A DNA stretch of 64,000 nt from Mycobacterium simiae. GTDB lineage: Bacteria > Actinomycetota > Actinomycetes > Mycobacteriales > Mycobacteriaceae. Numbering within the stretch: the first letter of the stretch is position 1; each line of letters begins with the position of its first letter. Under the pieces are notes generated by a model. It searched no databases. It was not told the origin of the DNA and saw only the letters and a list, made by a program, of their open reading frames with translations. The stretch covers positions 4,340,001 to 4,404,000 of the forward strand of contig NZ_AP022568.1 in assembly GCF_010727605.1 (NCBI RefSeq), given 5' to 3'. Positions 45,509-53,354 of this stretch are shown one piece after another. A program made the translations under genes and the position numbers.

Positions 45509-45537
45509 CGCCCCTGAATCAATCGGATTCAGGGGCG
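45509..45537 (+). terminator. Hairpin terminator after the small secreted protein gene
   Basis: A perfect 12-bp stem CGCCCCTGAATC/GATTCAGGGGCG with a 5-nt loop begins 14 bp after the stop codon. There is only a short TTCGG tail, not a full T-run, as is usual in mycobacteria. Confidence 0.78.
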
Positions 45538-45752
45538 TTCGGCTATTACTCGATTACCTCGCCGTGATTTGAGCCGGCTGTTTCGGATTCGTCGACGGCA
45601 ATCGCTGGAAAACGCTTGGCGGCCGCGCTGGACCCCGTGACATCGTGTTTGCCGCCTGGTGTGCTCCGGGCGCCATGCTCCCGTATAAGGCAAGCTGACT
45701 ATTCGCGTCGATCAATCCGTCGGCGGGCCGGGCGACGACAGTGTGGAGCGTT

Positions 45753-46649
45753 ATGGGCAATCAGTACTTTCCCTTGGTTGCCGCCGTGGTCATGCTTGCC
45801 CTCGGGCTGACACTCACCGTCGACGACTTCAAGCGGGCCGCCACGTTGCGCCGGCCGCTGGCAGTAGCGCTGGTCTGCCAGGCCCTAGTGCTACCCGTCC
45901 TGTGTGTGTTGATCGCCGAGGTCTTCCACCTCGAGCCGCATCTGGCGGTCGGGCTGATGCTGATGGCCGCGACTCCCGGCGGGACAATGGCCAACATCCT
46001 GAGCCATTTGTTCAACGGAGATCTGGCGCTCAATCTCACCCTGGCGGCCATCAATGCCGCCTTGTCGGTGTTCACCCTGCCTTTGATCCTGGCGGCATCG
46101 ATGACCTGGTTTCTGGGTGAGGGGCGGTTCATCCCGCTGCAGTTGGACAAGTTCGTTGCGGTTTTCGCCCTTGTGCTCGTTCCGACCGCGATCGGCGTTG
46201 CGATCCGCCATCGTCTTCCCGCCTTCGCGCGGCGACTGCAACGGCCCACCAAGTTCGTCGCGGCCGCGCTGCTGGTCTTGGCGGTCGTGGCCGCTCTCGC
46301 CAGGGGACGAACGTCGCTCTGGCACAACTTCGGTGTGCTCAGCGCAGCGGTCGTGTCCTTCTGCGCCGCCAGCCTGACCGTCGGCTACCTGGTGCCGCGC
46401 GTGATGCGGCTGGCCTCCCCCCAGGCGACCGCCGTCAGCCTGGAGGTCGGACTGCACAATACCGTGGTGGCGCTGAGCGTGGCACTGAGCCCTCAGCTGC
46501 TCAATAGCGCCGAAATGGCAACTCCTGCAGCGGTTTACGGAGGACTGGCGCCGTTCGTCGCGGTGGCGTTCATCGTGACTGCGCGTCGGGTGGACCCAGG
46601 GTTTCGGGTCAGTGGGCCAGCCGACGCGGCGAGCGGGCCCCGCGGGTAG
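45753..46649 (+). CDS. Bile acid:sodium symporter (BASS) family transporter
   Basis: A 298-residue membrane protein with about nine or ten helices. Family motifs include LGLTLTVDDFKRA near the start, MAATPGGTMANILSHLFNGD in the first half and VGLHNTVVALSVALS in the second half, which form the crossover substrate/Na+ sites. BASS proteins carry organic anions; the substrate here is unknown. ATG 45753 is favoured; GTG 45741 adds four residues. It is convergent with echA14. Confidence 0.88.
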   Translation: MGNQYFPLVAAVVMLALGLTLTVDDFKRAATLRRPLAVALVCQALVLPVLCVLIAEVFHLEPHLAVGLMLMAATPGGTMANILSHLFNGDLALNLTLAAINAALSVFTLPLILAASMTWFLGEGRFIPLQLDKFVAVFALVLVPTAIGVAIRHRLPAFARRLQRPTKFVAAALLVLAVVAALARGRTSLWHNFGVLSAAVVSFCAASLTVGYLVPRVMRLASPQATAVSLEVGLHNTVVALSVALSPQLLNSAEMATPAAVYGGLAPFVAVAFIVTARRVDPGFRVSGPADAASGPRG

Positions 46650-46652
46650 GGC

Positions 46653-47423
46653 CTACTTGCGACGTGCCGCGGCCAGCCGGTCGGCGAACTCCGGCGACTG
46701 GATCGAGGACACCTGCGGCCCCAGCTCGGTGCGCATCGCGAATTCGTGCTGCTCGCTGTCAAGTGCCCCGGGGCTGGCCGTCGCGCGCATGCTGGCCTTG
46801 GTGGCCAGCACCACCTCACGCGGCGCGGACGCGGGGCCGGCGGCCAGCTCCAGCGCCGCGGCGACCGGGTCGTCGGCAACGCTGAGCGCCAACCCGTACC
46901 GTACGGCGCTCTCGGCGTCGAAGCTCATGCCGAACAGCAAGGCCGCGCGAGCGACCTGCGGGCCGACCGCCCGCTGCAGCATCCACGTCGCGCCGCCCCC
47001 GGGATGCAATCCCAGCTTCTGAAACCGGGGGTCGAACAGTGCGCCCGGCCCCGCGATGCGCACGTCGGCGGCCAGTGCCAGGTTCAGCCCCGCGCCCACT
47101 GCGGCACCATTGACGGCAGCGATGGTCGGCAGCGTGCAACTGCCCACGGCCATGAACCCGTCGTAGAGCTGTTGCAGACCCGATTCCGCGGCGCCGGCCC
47201 CCGCCGCGCCCAGCGCGCTCAGGTCTGCACCGGCGCAGAACGCCTTGCCCGCCCCGGTGACGACGAGGGCGTGCACACCCGGATCGGCTTCGGCCCGTTC
47301 GACGGCGGCACGCAGCCGCGCCGAGCTCTCGCTCGTCAGCGCATTGCGCCGGTCGGGGTCGTTGACGGTGATGAGCGCGACGCGATTCGCCACGCTGAAC
47401 AGGACGAAATCGGACTGGGCCAT
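46653..47423 (-). CDS. echA14: Enoyl-CoA hydratase/isomerase family protein EchA14
   Basis: A 256-residue crotonase. The oxyanion-hole regions are visible as [15 protein letters not shown] and [17 protein letters not shown]; the motif [15 protein letters not shown] corresponds to the catalytic Glu region, where the second Glu is not obvious. Length equals M. tuberculosis EchA14 (Rv2486). Precise reaction is unknown. ATG 47423; the frame is open upstream to 48299, but that extension opposes other genes. Confidence 0.9.
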   Translation of the reverse strand: MAQSDFVLFSVANRVALITVNDPDRRNALTSESSARLRAAVERAEADPGVHALVVTGAGKAFCAGADLSALGAAGAGAAESGLQQLYDGFMAVGSCTLPTIAAVNGAAVGAGLNLALAADVRIAGPGALFDPRFQKLGLHPGGGATWMLQRAVGPQVARAALLFGMSFDAESAVRYGLALSVADDPVAAALELAAGPASAPREVVLATKASMRATASPGALDSEQHEFAMRTELGPQVSSIQSPEFADRLAAARRK

Positions 47424-47564
47424 CGGGCACCTCCGGTCGGCGACGTCAGTGGGCGAGCTAAAGGCTACTTGGCTGTTACGCGCCAAGAATTCGCCAAGGA
47501 TGCCGCGAGCTCGACTGCCGATGCTGATCACACCAGCCAACGACAGCACGACGGGGGACAGCTC

Positions 47565-47825
47565 ATGCGGACCACAACGATCAGCGCCAGGGCGCAGGCC
47601 TTCCGGTGGGTGATCTTTTGCTCGGTGATGGTCGGTCTGACCGCACTCGGTCTCCGTGTCGCGCACGCCAACCCGCCCGCGCAGGATCAGCCGTGTTCGC
47701 TGCGGCATGCGACCATGCGCGACGCGGACGGACACCTGATGACGTGCGAGCGGATGATGAACGGTAAGCATGGCCTGGTGTGGCAGTACACGCAGGGCTC
47801 GGTTGCTGTCCCGACCGGCCGCTAA
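47565..47825 (+). CDS. Small secreted protein, 86 residues
   Basis: A signal peptide ([20 protein letters not shown]) with likely cleavage after AHA-NPP is followed by a ~55-residue mature part with two cysteines (QPCSLRH, MTCERMM). GGGGGA lies 7 bp before the ATG. Function unknown. It is the first of three small plus-strand genes in a row before the cutinase-like gene. Confidence 0.65.
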   Translation: MRTTTISARAQAFRWVIFCSVMVGLTALGLRVAHANPPAQDQPCSLRHATMRDADGHLMTCERMMNGKHGLVWQYTQGSVAVPTGR

Positions 47826-47834
47826 TCTGGCCGA

Positions 47835-48104
47835 ATGGTCAGTCAACGGATACCCGGCGGCGTGGTGCACCAGTTGCCCGCGGACCTGCGCGAGGCATTG
47901 ATCGGCAACCCGACCGCCTTTGCCGCGTGGAAAGACATCACGCCCCTGGCGCGCAACGAGTTCATCTGCTGGGTCGAGGACGCGAAGCAAGAGGCGACGC
48001 GGCAGCGTCGCATTCGCCGGACGCAGGAAGAGCTGGAGGAAGGGCAGCGTCGGCCATGTTGCTGGCCGGGCTGCAAGCACCGGGAACGTACCGGTCGACC
48101 GTAG
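47835..48104 (+). CDS. YdeI/OmpD-associated-like small protein
   Basis: An 89-residue protein. [20 protein letters not shown] followed by [25 protein letters not shown] matches the pattern of the YdeI/OmpD-associated (bacteriocin-protection-like) family, which ends in an amphipathic helix of the type seen here. The C-terminus adds a Cys-rich [11 protein letters not shown]. It starts 9 bp after the previous stop, so it is likely in an operon. The family role is uncertain. Confidence 0.6.
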   Translation: MVSQRIPGGVVHQLPADLREALIGNPTAFAAWKDITPLARNEFICWVEDAKQEATRQRRIRRTQEELEEGQRRPCCWPGCKHRERTGRP

Positions 48105-48150
48105 CTGCTGCTCGAGTTGCGCCCGGCCCTCCGCTATTTCAGGCTTGGGG

Positions 48151-48390
48151 ATGGCCGGCGCGCTGCGACTCGTTTCCCACGTCATCCGCCCGGCACTGAC
48201 GACCGCAGTGGTCGTGGTGTCAACCGCCCACGCCGCAGCGCCCACGGTGGTGCCGCTGGAATGCGGCATCACGTGGACGATGGTCGGCAAGACCATCATC
48301 GTGGTGCCGGACTGCGCGCACCCGGTGCCGGGCGGGCCGCCGCCCTATCCCGAACCGCCACCCGACCCCGCCGCGCCGCCACCGCCGTGA
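48151..48390 (+). CDS. Small exported proline-rich protein, 79 residues
   Basis: A signal-like N-terminus ([20 protein letters not shown]) is followed by a short mature part with two cysteines ([15 protein letters not shown]) and a Pro-rich end ([11 protein letters not shown]...). Pro-rich tails are typical of small mycobacterial cell-wall-exposed proteins. It is convergent with the cutinase-like gene. Function unknown. Confidence 0.6.
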   Translation: MAGALRLVSHVIRPALTTAVVVVSTAHAAAPTVVPLECGITWTMVGKTIIVVPDCAHPVPGGPPPYPEPPPDPAAPPPP

Positions 48391-48412
48391 GCGCCGGCCA
48401 ATCAGCCGTGCG

Positions 48413-49123
48413 TCAGAGGTGGCTTGCCACGAAAGTGGCTGCCTGACTTGGCATTCCGGAGTGTGCGTAAGAAAGCGCGACCGGCGAGAACAGCTCGTCA
48501 TGCGACGGCAGCGCTAGCGGGCCACCGGGCGTGCACACCGGATCGCCGGGGGCGCACAGATCAATGGCCTTGGCCCCGTACCAGGGACTGACCTCGCTCA
48601 CCGGCGCTCCCAGGTATCGGTCCGACGGGTTGCCGAACAGCGCGAGCGCGGCGACATGGTCGGCCTCGTCTGCGGTGAGGATGTCGGGGATCAAGCCGGC
48701 GATGGGGGCCCGGGCGATGGTGGCCAGGTCTATCGCCATCGCGCCCAAGGAAGTTCCGCCGAGCACCAGCTTGGTGGCGGGGCAGTCGGCGACCATTGAC
48801 CGCACGTGGGCGTGCACATCGCTGCCCCCGGCGGAGGCCGACGGGGCGAAATCGTCGTCGGCCGGGTAGTTGACCGCGTACACCCCGAGGCTGCGGCCGC
48901 CCACCTGCGAGCGCAGCGAATCGATGAATTCCTGCCCGACCGCACCGACCCCGGGTGCCTCGTTCGTGGCGCGAGCGAAAGTCACCTCGATGTCCGGGCA
49001 TGTTGCGGCGGACGCGGGTGCGGTCGCGATGGACAGGTTCAACAGGGTCGCGCAGGCCGCCGCTGCCGCGACACCCCAGGGACCACCGAATTGGCATGCA
49101 ATCACGTCCCCATGCTGACACAT
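48413..49123 (-). CDS. Cutinase-like serine esterase, secreted
   Basis: About 236 residues. A signal peptide ends near APASA-ATCPD. The mature domain starts CPDIEVTFARATNEAPGVG, the cutinase hallmark. The nucleophile elbow is GGTSLGAMA rather than the usual GYSQGA, with Ser retained. DLCAPGDPVC has the conserved Asp and a disulfide pair, and a His follows near the C-terminus (SYAHSG). Such enzymes hydrolyse lipid esters outside the cell. The exact start is unsure: ATG 49123 is chosen, TTG 49135 is possible. Confidence 0.85.
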   Translation of the reverse strand: MCQHGDVIACQFGGPWGVAAAAACATLLNLSIATAPASAATCPDIEVTFARATNEAPGVGAVGQEFIDSLRSQVGGRSLGVYAVNYPADDDFAPSASAGGSDVHAHVRSMVADCPATKLVLGGTSLGAMAIDLATIARAPIAGLIPDILTADEADHVAALALFGNPSDRYLGAPVSEVSPWYGAKAIDLCAPGDPVCTPGGPLALPSHDELFSPVALSYAHSGMPSQAATFVASHL

Positions 49124-49241
49124 CCAGCGTCGCAACTAAGGGTGCCCTTAGGCGGGGGTGGCCGATTTCACCGGTCTGGGAGGTCGGGACGGAACGGCGC
49201 GAAAACGACAGGTGACGTCGGGGTGAACGGCGGCGCCGTGA

Positions 49242-49616
49242 TCAGAAGGCGTTGGGACCGAATCTGCCCCAGGCGACGACCACCGCCGCCACCAAAAGCA
49301 CCGCCGGCGCCAGCAGGGCGGCGTACTCGGCGCGACGGATGTGGACAACGATCGCGCCTACCATCACGAGTGCCAGGCAGGTCGCCGCGACGGGCACCAG
49401 GAGCGGGGCGATGTGCACGATCGCCGGCAGCACCACGCCGATGGCGCCCAGCAGCTCGGCGGCCCCGAGCGCCTTGACGAATCCGGGGGAGACCTCGTCG
49501 ACGAAGTTCATGCCCTTGTCGGCGAGGCTCTTCTTGTCGACGGTCAGTTTCATCAGTCCGGCCCCGGCGAAAGCAGCCGCCAATATCCCTTGCAGGATCC
49601 ATAACGCGACGTTCAT
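49242..49616 (-). CDS. DoxX-like small membrane protein
   Basis: A 124-residue protein with four hydrophobic helices. ILAAAFAGAGLMKLTVDKKSL and VKALGAAELLGAIGVVLP are typical of the DoxX family. DoxX proteins are linked to thiol and oxidative-stress pathways in M. tuberculosis, but the role is not settled. It is divergent from the MarR gene across 87 bp containing two operator-like repeats, so it is likely the target of that regulator. Confidence 0.82.
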   Translation of the reverse strand: MNVALWILQGILAAAFAGAGLMKLTVDKKSLADKGMNFVDEVSPGFVKALGAAELLGAIGVVLPAIVHIAPLLVPVAATCLALVMVGAIVVHIRRAEYAALLAPAVLLVAAVVVAWGRFGPNAF

Positions 49617-49638
49617 GCCCTCGCCTCCCGCGCATTCA

Positions 49639-49652
49639 CTTGATGCTTCAAG
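49639..49652. promoter_or_regulatory. MarR operator-like repeat 1
   Basis: CTTGA-TGCT-TCAAG, an inverted repeat with core TTGA-N4-TCAA. Its centre is 33 bp from that of the second site, close to three helical turns. Confidence 0.72.
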
Positions 49653-49670
49653 TCAACGCTAGCCCTGTTA

Positions 49671-49686
49671 AGTTGAAGCGTCAACT
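49671..49686. promoter_or_regulatory. MarR operator-like repeat 2
   Basis: AGTTGA-AGCG-TCAACT, an inverted repeat sharing TTGA-N4-TCAA with the site at 49639-49652. It ends 17 bp before the MarR GTG start. Confidence 0.72.
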
Positions 49687-49703
49687 CAGCTAGGGTCGAT
49701 GGG

Positions 49704-50186
49704 GTGGCTGAGGAAACTCGGTGGTTGAACGACGCGGAGAGCACTGCGTGGTTGGAACTGGTGCGCGTCTTGGTCACGCTGCCCGCGGCGCTCGACGCGC
49801 AACTTCGCCGGGATGCCAATCTGAACCAATACGAGTACCGGGTGCTCGGGGTGCTCGCCGAACAACCCACGCGCAGGTTGGGCATGAAGTCGCTGGCAGT
49901 AGTGACCAACGGGTCGCTGTCCCGGCTGTCGCATGTCGTCAAGCGCTTGGAGGCGGCCGGATATGTGCGCCGCCGGACCAACCCCGGCGATGGGCGTCTG
50001 ACCGATGCGATCTTGACCGACAAGGGTTTTGACAAGGTGAGTGCCGCGGCGCACGGCCACGTGGCGGCCGTGCGGTCCTACGTTTTCGACAGGCTCACCG
50101 CCGAGCAGGTTGCGCAGCTGACCGAGCTGCTCACCCGCATCGTCCCGGATGCCCCGCCATCATGTCCGGGTGAGCAGTCGAGGTGA
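49704..50186 (+). CDS. MarR family transcriptional regulator
   Basis: A 160-residue winged-helix protein. The MarR DNA-binding core is seen as LGMKSLAVVTNGSLSRLSHV and the wing as RRTNPGDGRLTDAILTDKG. It is divergent from doxX and preceded by two TTGA-N4-TCAA inverted repeats, so it probably represses doxX and itself. The GTG start has no strong ribosome binding site. The effector is unknown. Confidence 0.88.
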   Translation: MAEETRWLNDAESTAWLELVRVLVTLPAALDAQLRRDANLNQYEYRVLGVLAEQPTRRLGMKSLAVVTNGSLSRLSHVVKRLEAAGYVRRRTNPGDGRLTDAILTDKGFDKVSAAAHGHVAAVRSYVFDRLTAEQVAQLTELLTRIVPDAPPSCPGEQSR

Positions 50187-50212
50187 CACGGACCGCTTTG
50201 GTGCCGCTTTGG

Positions 50213-50286
50213 TGCCCCCGGCACGACTCGAACGTGCGACCTAGGGATTAGAAGGCCCTTGCTCTATCCACCTGAGCTACGGAGGC
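50213..50286 (-). tRNA. tRNA-Arg (anticodon UCU)
   Basis: A 74-nt cloverleaf: acceptor GCCTCCG pairs with CGGGGGC (one G-T), D-arm AGCTCAGGTGGATAGAGC, anticodon stem-loop AGGGC-CTTCTAA-TCCCT with anticodon TCT and one stem mismatch next to the loop, and T-arm GTTCGAGT. Discriminator A; CCA not encoded. Confidence 0.93.
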
Positions 50287-50471
50287 AATGCGCAGGTCAG
50301 TCTATCCAAGAATGCCCGCCGTCCCGACTCGCCGACGCGACACGCGCGAAAAGCATTGCACCGCTACCGAAACCGGTTATCGTATAGACCCTCGACACAC
50401 GGACAACATCAGCTGGTAAACAGCTGTTAACCGCAACGAGGCGTGTGCATGAGGTCGAGGAGAGCCGTTCG

Positions 50472-51719
50472 ATGGGCGTGGCCATGAGCAAGACTGGGCG
50501 GTACGCCAGTGCCGGTTCGCAAGCGTTCCGCCTGTTGGCCGAGGCCAAGGGCGCGTCGCGGGCGGCCGCCCTGCTGCTGCGCGGTTCGCCATTCGCCCTC
50601 GGCTGGTTTGCCGGCTGGCTGACCACGGAGTTTCCGCCGCACGTGGTGACCGGACACGCGCTGTCGCGGGTCTCGGCGCCCGCGATCGGTCGGGTCGGCG
50701 CCAACTGGGCCGGCCAGCGCGCGGAGCAGACGCTCACCGCGGCGCTCGAAGAGTCCTTCGGGCCGGGATATGTCGACGAGGTGTGCCATCCCACTTGTGC
50801 AGAGCCCGAGTGCGCACCGCGCGGCGGGCTGTTGAACCGGCCCGGCCCGCACCGCCGGTACGCCGCACAGACGTCGGACATCTCCTACGGACCGCGCGGT
50901 CGCGACAACCTGCTGGACATCTGGCGCCGCCACGACATGGCGCCCGGCCGACGCGCGCCGGTGCTGATTCAGGTTCCCGGCGGGGCGTGGGCCGTCAACG
51001 GGAAACGCGGTCAGGCCTACACGCTGATGAGCCGGATGGTGGAACTCGGCTGGATCTGCGTGTCGATCGACTACAGCAAGAGCCCGCGGGCCACCTTCCC
51101 GGCGCACCTGATCGACGTGAAGCGGGCCATCGCATGGGTTCGCGAGAACATCGCCGACTACGGCGGCGACCCCAGCTTCATCGCGATCACCGGCGGCTCG
51201 GCCGGTGGACACCTCGCCTCGTTGGCCGCGCTGACCCCCAACGACCCGCAATTCCAGCCGGGGTTCGAAGACGCCGACACCACCGTTCAGGCGGCGGTGC
51301 CCTACTACGGCGTCTACGACTTCACCAACGCCGACACCATGCACGAGCTGATGATGCCGTTCCTCGAGCAGTTCGTCATGCGCGCTCGATTCGCCGAGAC
51401 ACCCGAGCGTTTCCGCGCGGCCTCGCCAATTTCCTACGTCCACGACCAAGCGCCGCCCTTCTTCGTGCTGCACGGGCAGAAAGACGAACTGGTGCCCTGC
51501 GGGCAGGCCAGGGACTTCTGCGAGGCGATGCGTACCGCCGGAGCCGCGGTCGTGGCGCACGCCGAGCTTGCCAATGCCCACCACGCGTTCGACATCCTGT
51601 CGACGGCCCGGTCGCGGCTGGCTGCCAACGCCGTCGCCGACTTTTTGGGCATCGTCTACGGCCGTCGGGACAGCACGTTGATCGACTCGTGGGCAGTCTC
51701 GGCAACCTCTGCCAGTTGA
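50472..51719 (+). CDS. lipQ: Carboxylesterase/lipase LipQ-like (Rv2485c)
   Basis: A 415-residue alpha/beta-hydrolase. The nucleophile motif GGSAGGHLAS and catalytic region HGQKDELVPCGQ (Asp) and ANAHHAFD (His) are present. The oxyanion motif is QVPGGAWAVN, an HGGxW relative in which His is replaced by Pro. An N-terminal region of ~100 residues with a membrane-like segment precedes the hydrolase fold. GGAGAG 8 bp upstream supports ATG 50472; GTG 50445 is possible. It heads a lipid-metabolism block. Confidence 0.88.
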   Translation: MGVAMSKTGRYASAGSQAFRLLAEAKGASRAAALLLRGSPFALGWFAGWLTTEFPPHVVTGHALSRVSAPAIGRVGANWAGQRAEQTLTAALEESFGPGYVDEVCHPTCAEPECAPRGGLLNRPGPHRRYAAQTSDISYGPRGRDNLLDIWRRHDMAPGRRAPVLIQVPGGAWAVNGKRGQAYTLMSRMVELGWICVSIDYSKSPRATFPAHLIDVKRAIAWVRENIADYGGDPSFIAITGGSAGGHLASLAALTPNDPQFQPGFEDADTTVQAAVPYYGVYDFTNADTMHELMMPFLEQFVMRARFAETPERFRAASPISYVHDQAPPFFVLHGQKDELVPCGQARDFCEAMRTAGAAVVAHAELANAHHAFDILSTARSRLAANAVADFLGIVYGRRDSTLIDSWAVSATSAS

Positions 51720-51881
51720 GTTGCGCAAGGTTAACAGCCCACAGCTAGCTCGCGTAGCGACCGAATCGTGCCTTTCACCAGCCCGTCATCGCGACTAGCG
51801 TTGGTGGAGCTATCCGGGTGATGAAGCTGAATCAGGAGGCTTGATCGGCTGTGACGAGGTTGACGCGTCGAGTTGATGATC

Positions 51882-53354
51882 ATGGCTGAGCCCGAGGGAC
51901 GTCCCGGGTTGCCCGACGAACTCGGGCCCGTGGATTATCTCCTGCATCGCGGCGAAGCCAATCCGCGTACCCGATCAGGAATCATGGCCCTGGAACTGCT
52001 TGACAGCACGCCGGACTGGGACCGATTCCGCACCCGGTTCGAAAGCGCGTCTCGAAAGGTGTTGCGGCTCCGGCAGAAGGTCGTCGTGCCGACGTTGCCG
52101 ACCGCGTCGCCGCGCTGGGTGGTCGACCCCGACTTCAACCTGGACTTCCATGTCCGCCGGCTCCGGGTGTCCGAACCAGGAACGCTGCGTCAGGTGTTCG
52201 ACCTTGCCGAGCTGATTTTGCAGTCGCCACTGGACATTTCGCGGCCGCTGTGGACGGCCACCCTGGTCGAAGGACTGCCCGACGGCAAGGCCGCGACGCT
52301 GCTGCACATCAGCCACGCCGTCACCGACGGTGTGGGTGGCGTCGAGATGTTCGCCGAAATCTACGATCTCGAGCGCGACCCGCCGGCCAAACCGACACCG
52401 CCGGTGCCCGTCCCGCAGGACCTGTCGCCCAACGACCTGATGCGCCAGGGCCTGAACCGTTTGCCGCTGAACATCGTCGGCGGCGTCGCAGGTGCGGTGG
52501 CCGGGGCGGTGTCAGCGGCCGGTCGGGTGATCCTGGAACCGGTATCTACGGTGTCGGGGATCGTGGACTACGCCGTGTCGGGAGTGCGGGTGGTCAACCG
52601 CGCCGCGGAGCCCTCGCCGCTGTTGCGCCGGCGCAGCCTCACCTCGCGCACCGAGGCCATCGACATCCGGCTCTCCGATCTGCATAAGGCCGCAAAGGCC
52701 GGCGGCGGGTCGATCAACGACGCCTACCTGGCCGGTCTATCCGGCGCCCTACGCCGCTACCACCAGGCGCTCGGAGTACCGATCGGCACATTGCCGATGG
52801 CCGTGCCGGTCTCGTTGCGGGCCGACGCCGACACGGCCGGCGGCAACCGGTTCACCGGCGTGAACTTGGCAGCGCCGTTGGGTACCGCCGATCCGGTGTC
52901 GCGGATGAAGAAGATCCGGGCCCAGATGACCCAGCGCCGCGACGAGCCGGCAATGAATATCATCGGCGCGTTGGCGCCGGTGCTCAGCGTGTTGCCGTCG
53001 GCCGTGCTGGAGGGCCTCACCGGCTCGGTCATCGGCTCGGATGTGCAGGCTAGCAATGTGCCGGTATACCCGGGAGACACCTACATCGCCGGTGCAAAAG
53101 TATTGCGGCAGTACGGCATTGGGCCGTTGCCCGGGGTCGCGATGATGGTGGTCCTGATTTCACGAGGGGGGTGGTGCACCATCACCGTGCGCTATGACCG
53201 GGCGGCCGTGCGGGAAGAGGCGTTATTCGCGCAGTGTCTGCTGGAGGGCTTCGACGAGATCCTCGCGCTGGCCGATGATCCGCCGCCACGCGCGGTGCCA
53301 GCCTCGTTCACCGCCCAAACCGAAGCGGCGTCGCGATCGGTGTCGAGCTCATGA
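51882..53354 (+). CDS. WS/DGAT-family acyltransferase (Rv2484c-like) with a variant active site
   Basis: About 490 residues in the wax-ester synthase/diacylglycerol acyltransferase family, which joins acyl-CoA to diacylglycerol or alcohols to make triacylglycerol or wax. The catalytic motif, normally HHxxxDG, reads SHAVTDG here (ISHAVTDGVGG), with the second His kept. Family motif GLSGALRRY and the conserved NVPVYPG/ SNVP region are present. ATG 51882 is chosen; 51876 and TTG 51873 are close alternatives, with no clear ribosome binding site. The stop overlaps the plsC ATG. Confidence 0.88.
   Translation: MAEPEGRPGLPDELGPVDYLLHRGEANPRTRSGIMALELLDSTPDWDRFRTRFESASRKVLRLRQKVVVPTLPTASPRWVVDPDFNLDFHVRRLRVSEPGTLRQVFDLAELILQSPLDISRPLWTATLVEGLPDGKAATLLHISHAVTDGVGGVEMFAEIYDLERDPPAKPTPPVPVPQDLSPNDLMRQGLNRLPLNIVGGVAGAVAGAVSAAGRVILEPVSTVSGIVDYAVSGVRVVNRAAEPSPLLRRRSLTSRTEAIDIRLSDLHKAAKAGGGSINDAYLAGLSGALRRYHQALGVPIGTLPMAVPVSLRADADTAGGNRFTGVNLAAPLGTADPVSRMKKIRAQMTQRRDEPAMNIIGALAPVLSVLPSAVLEGLTGSVIGSDVQASNVPVYPGDTYIAGAKVLRQYGIGPLPGVAMMVVLISRGGWCTITVRYDRAAVREEALFAQCLLEGFDEILALADDPPPRAVPASFTAQTEAASRSVSSS

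Noticed and set aside
48414..49477. Plus-strand open frames opposite the cutinase-like and DoxX genes
   Set aside because: They are antisense shadows. The minus strand shows a signal peptide, the cutinase catalytic motifs and DoxX helices.
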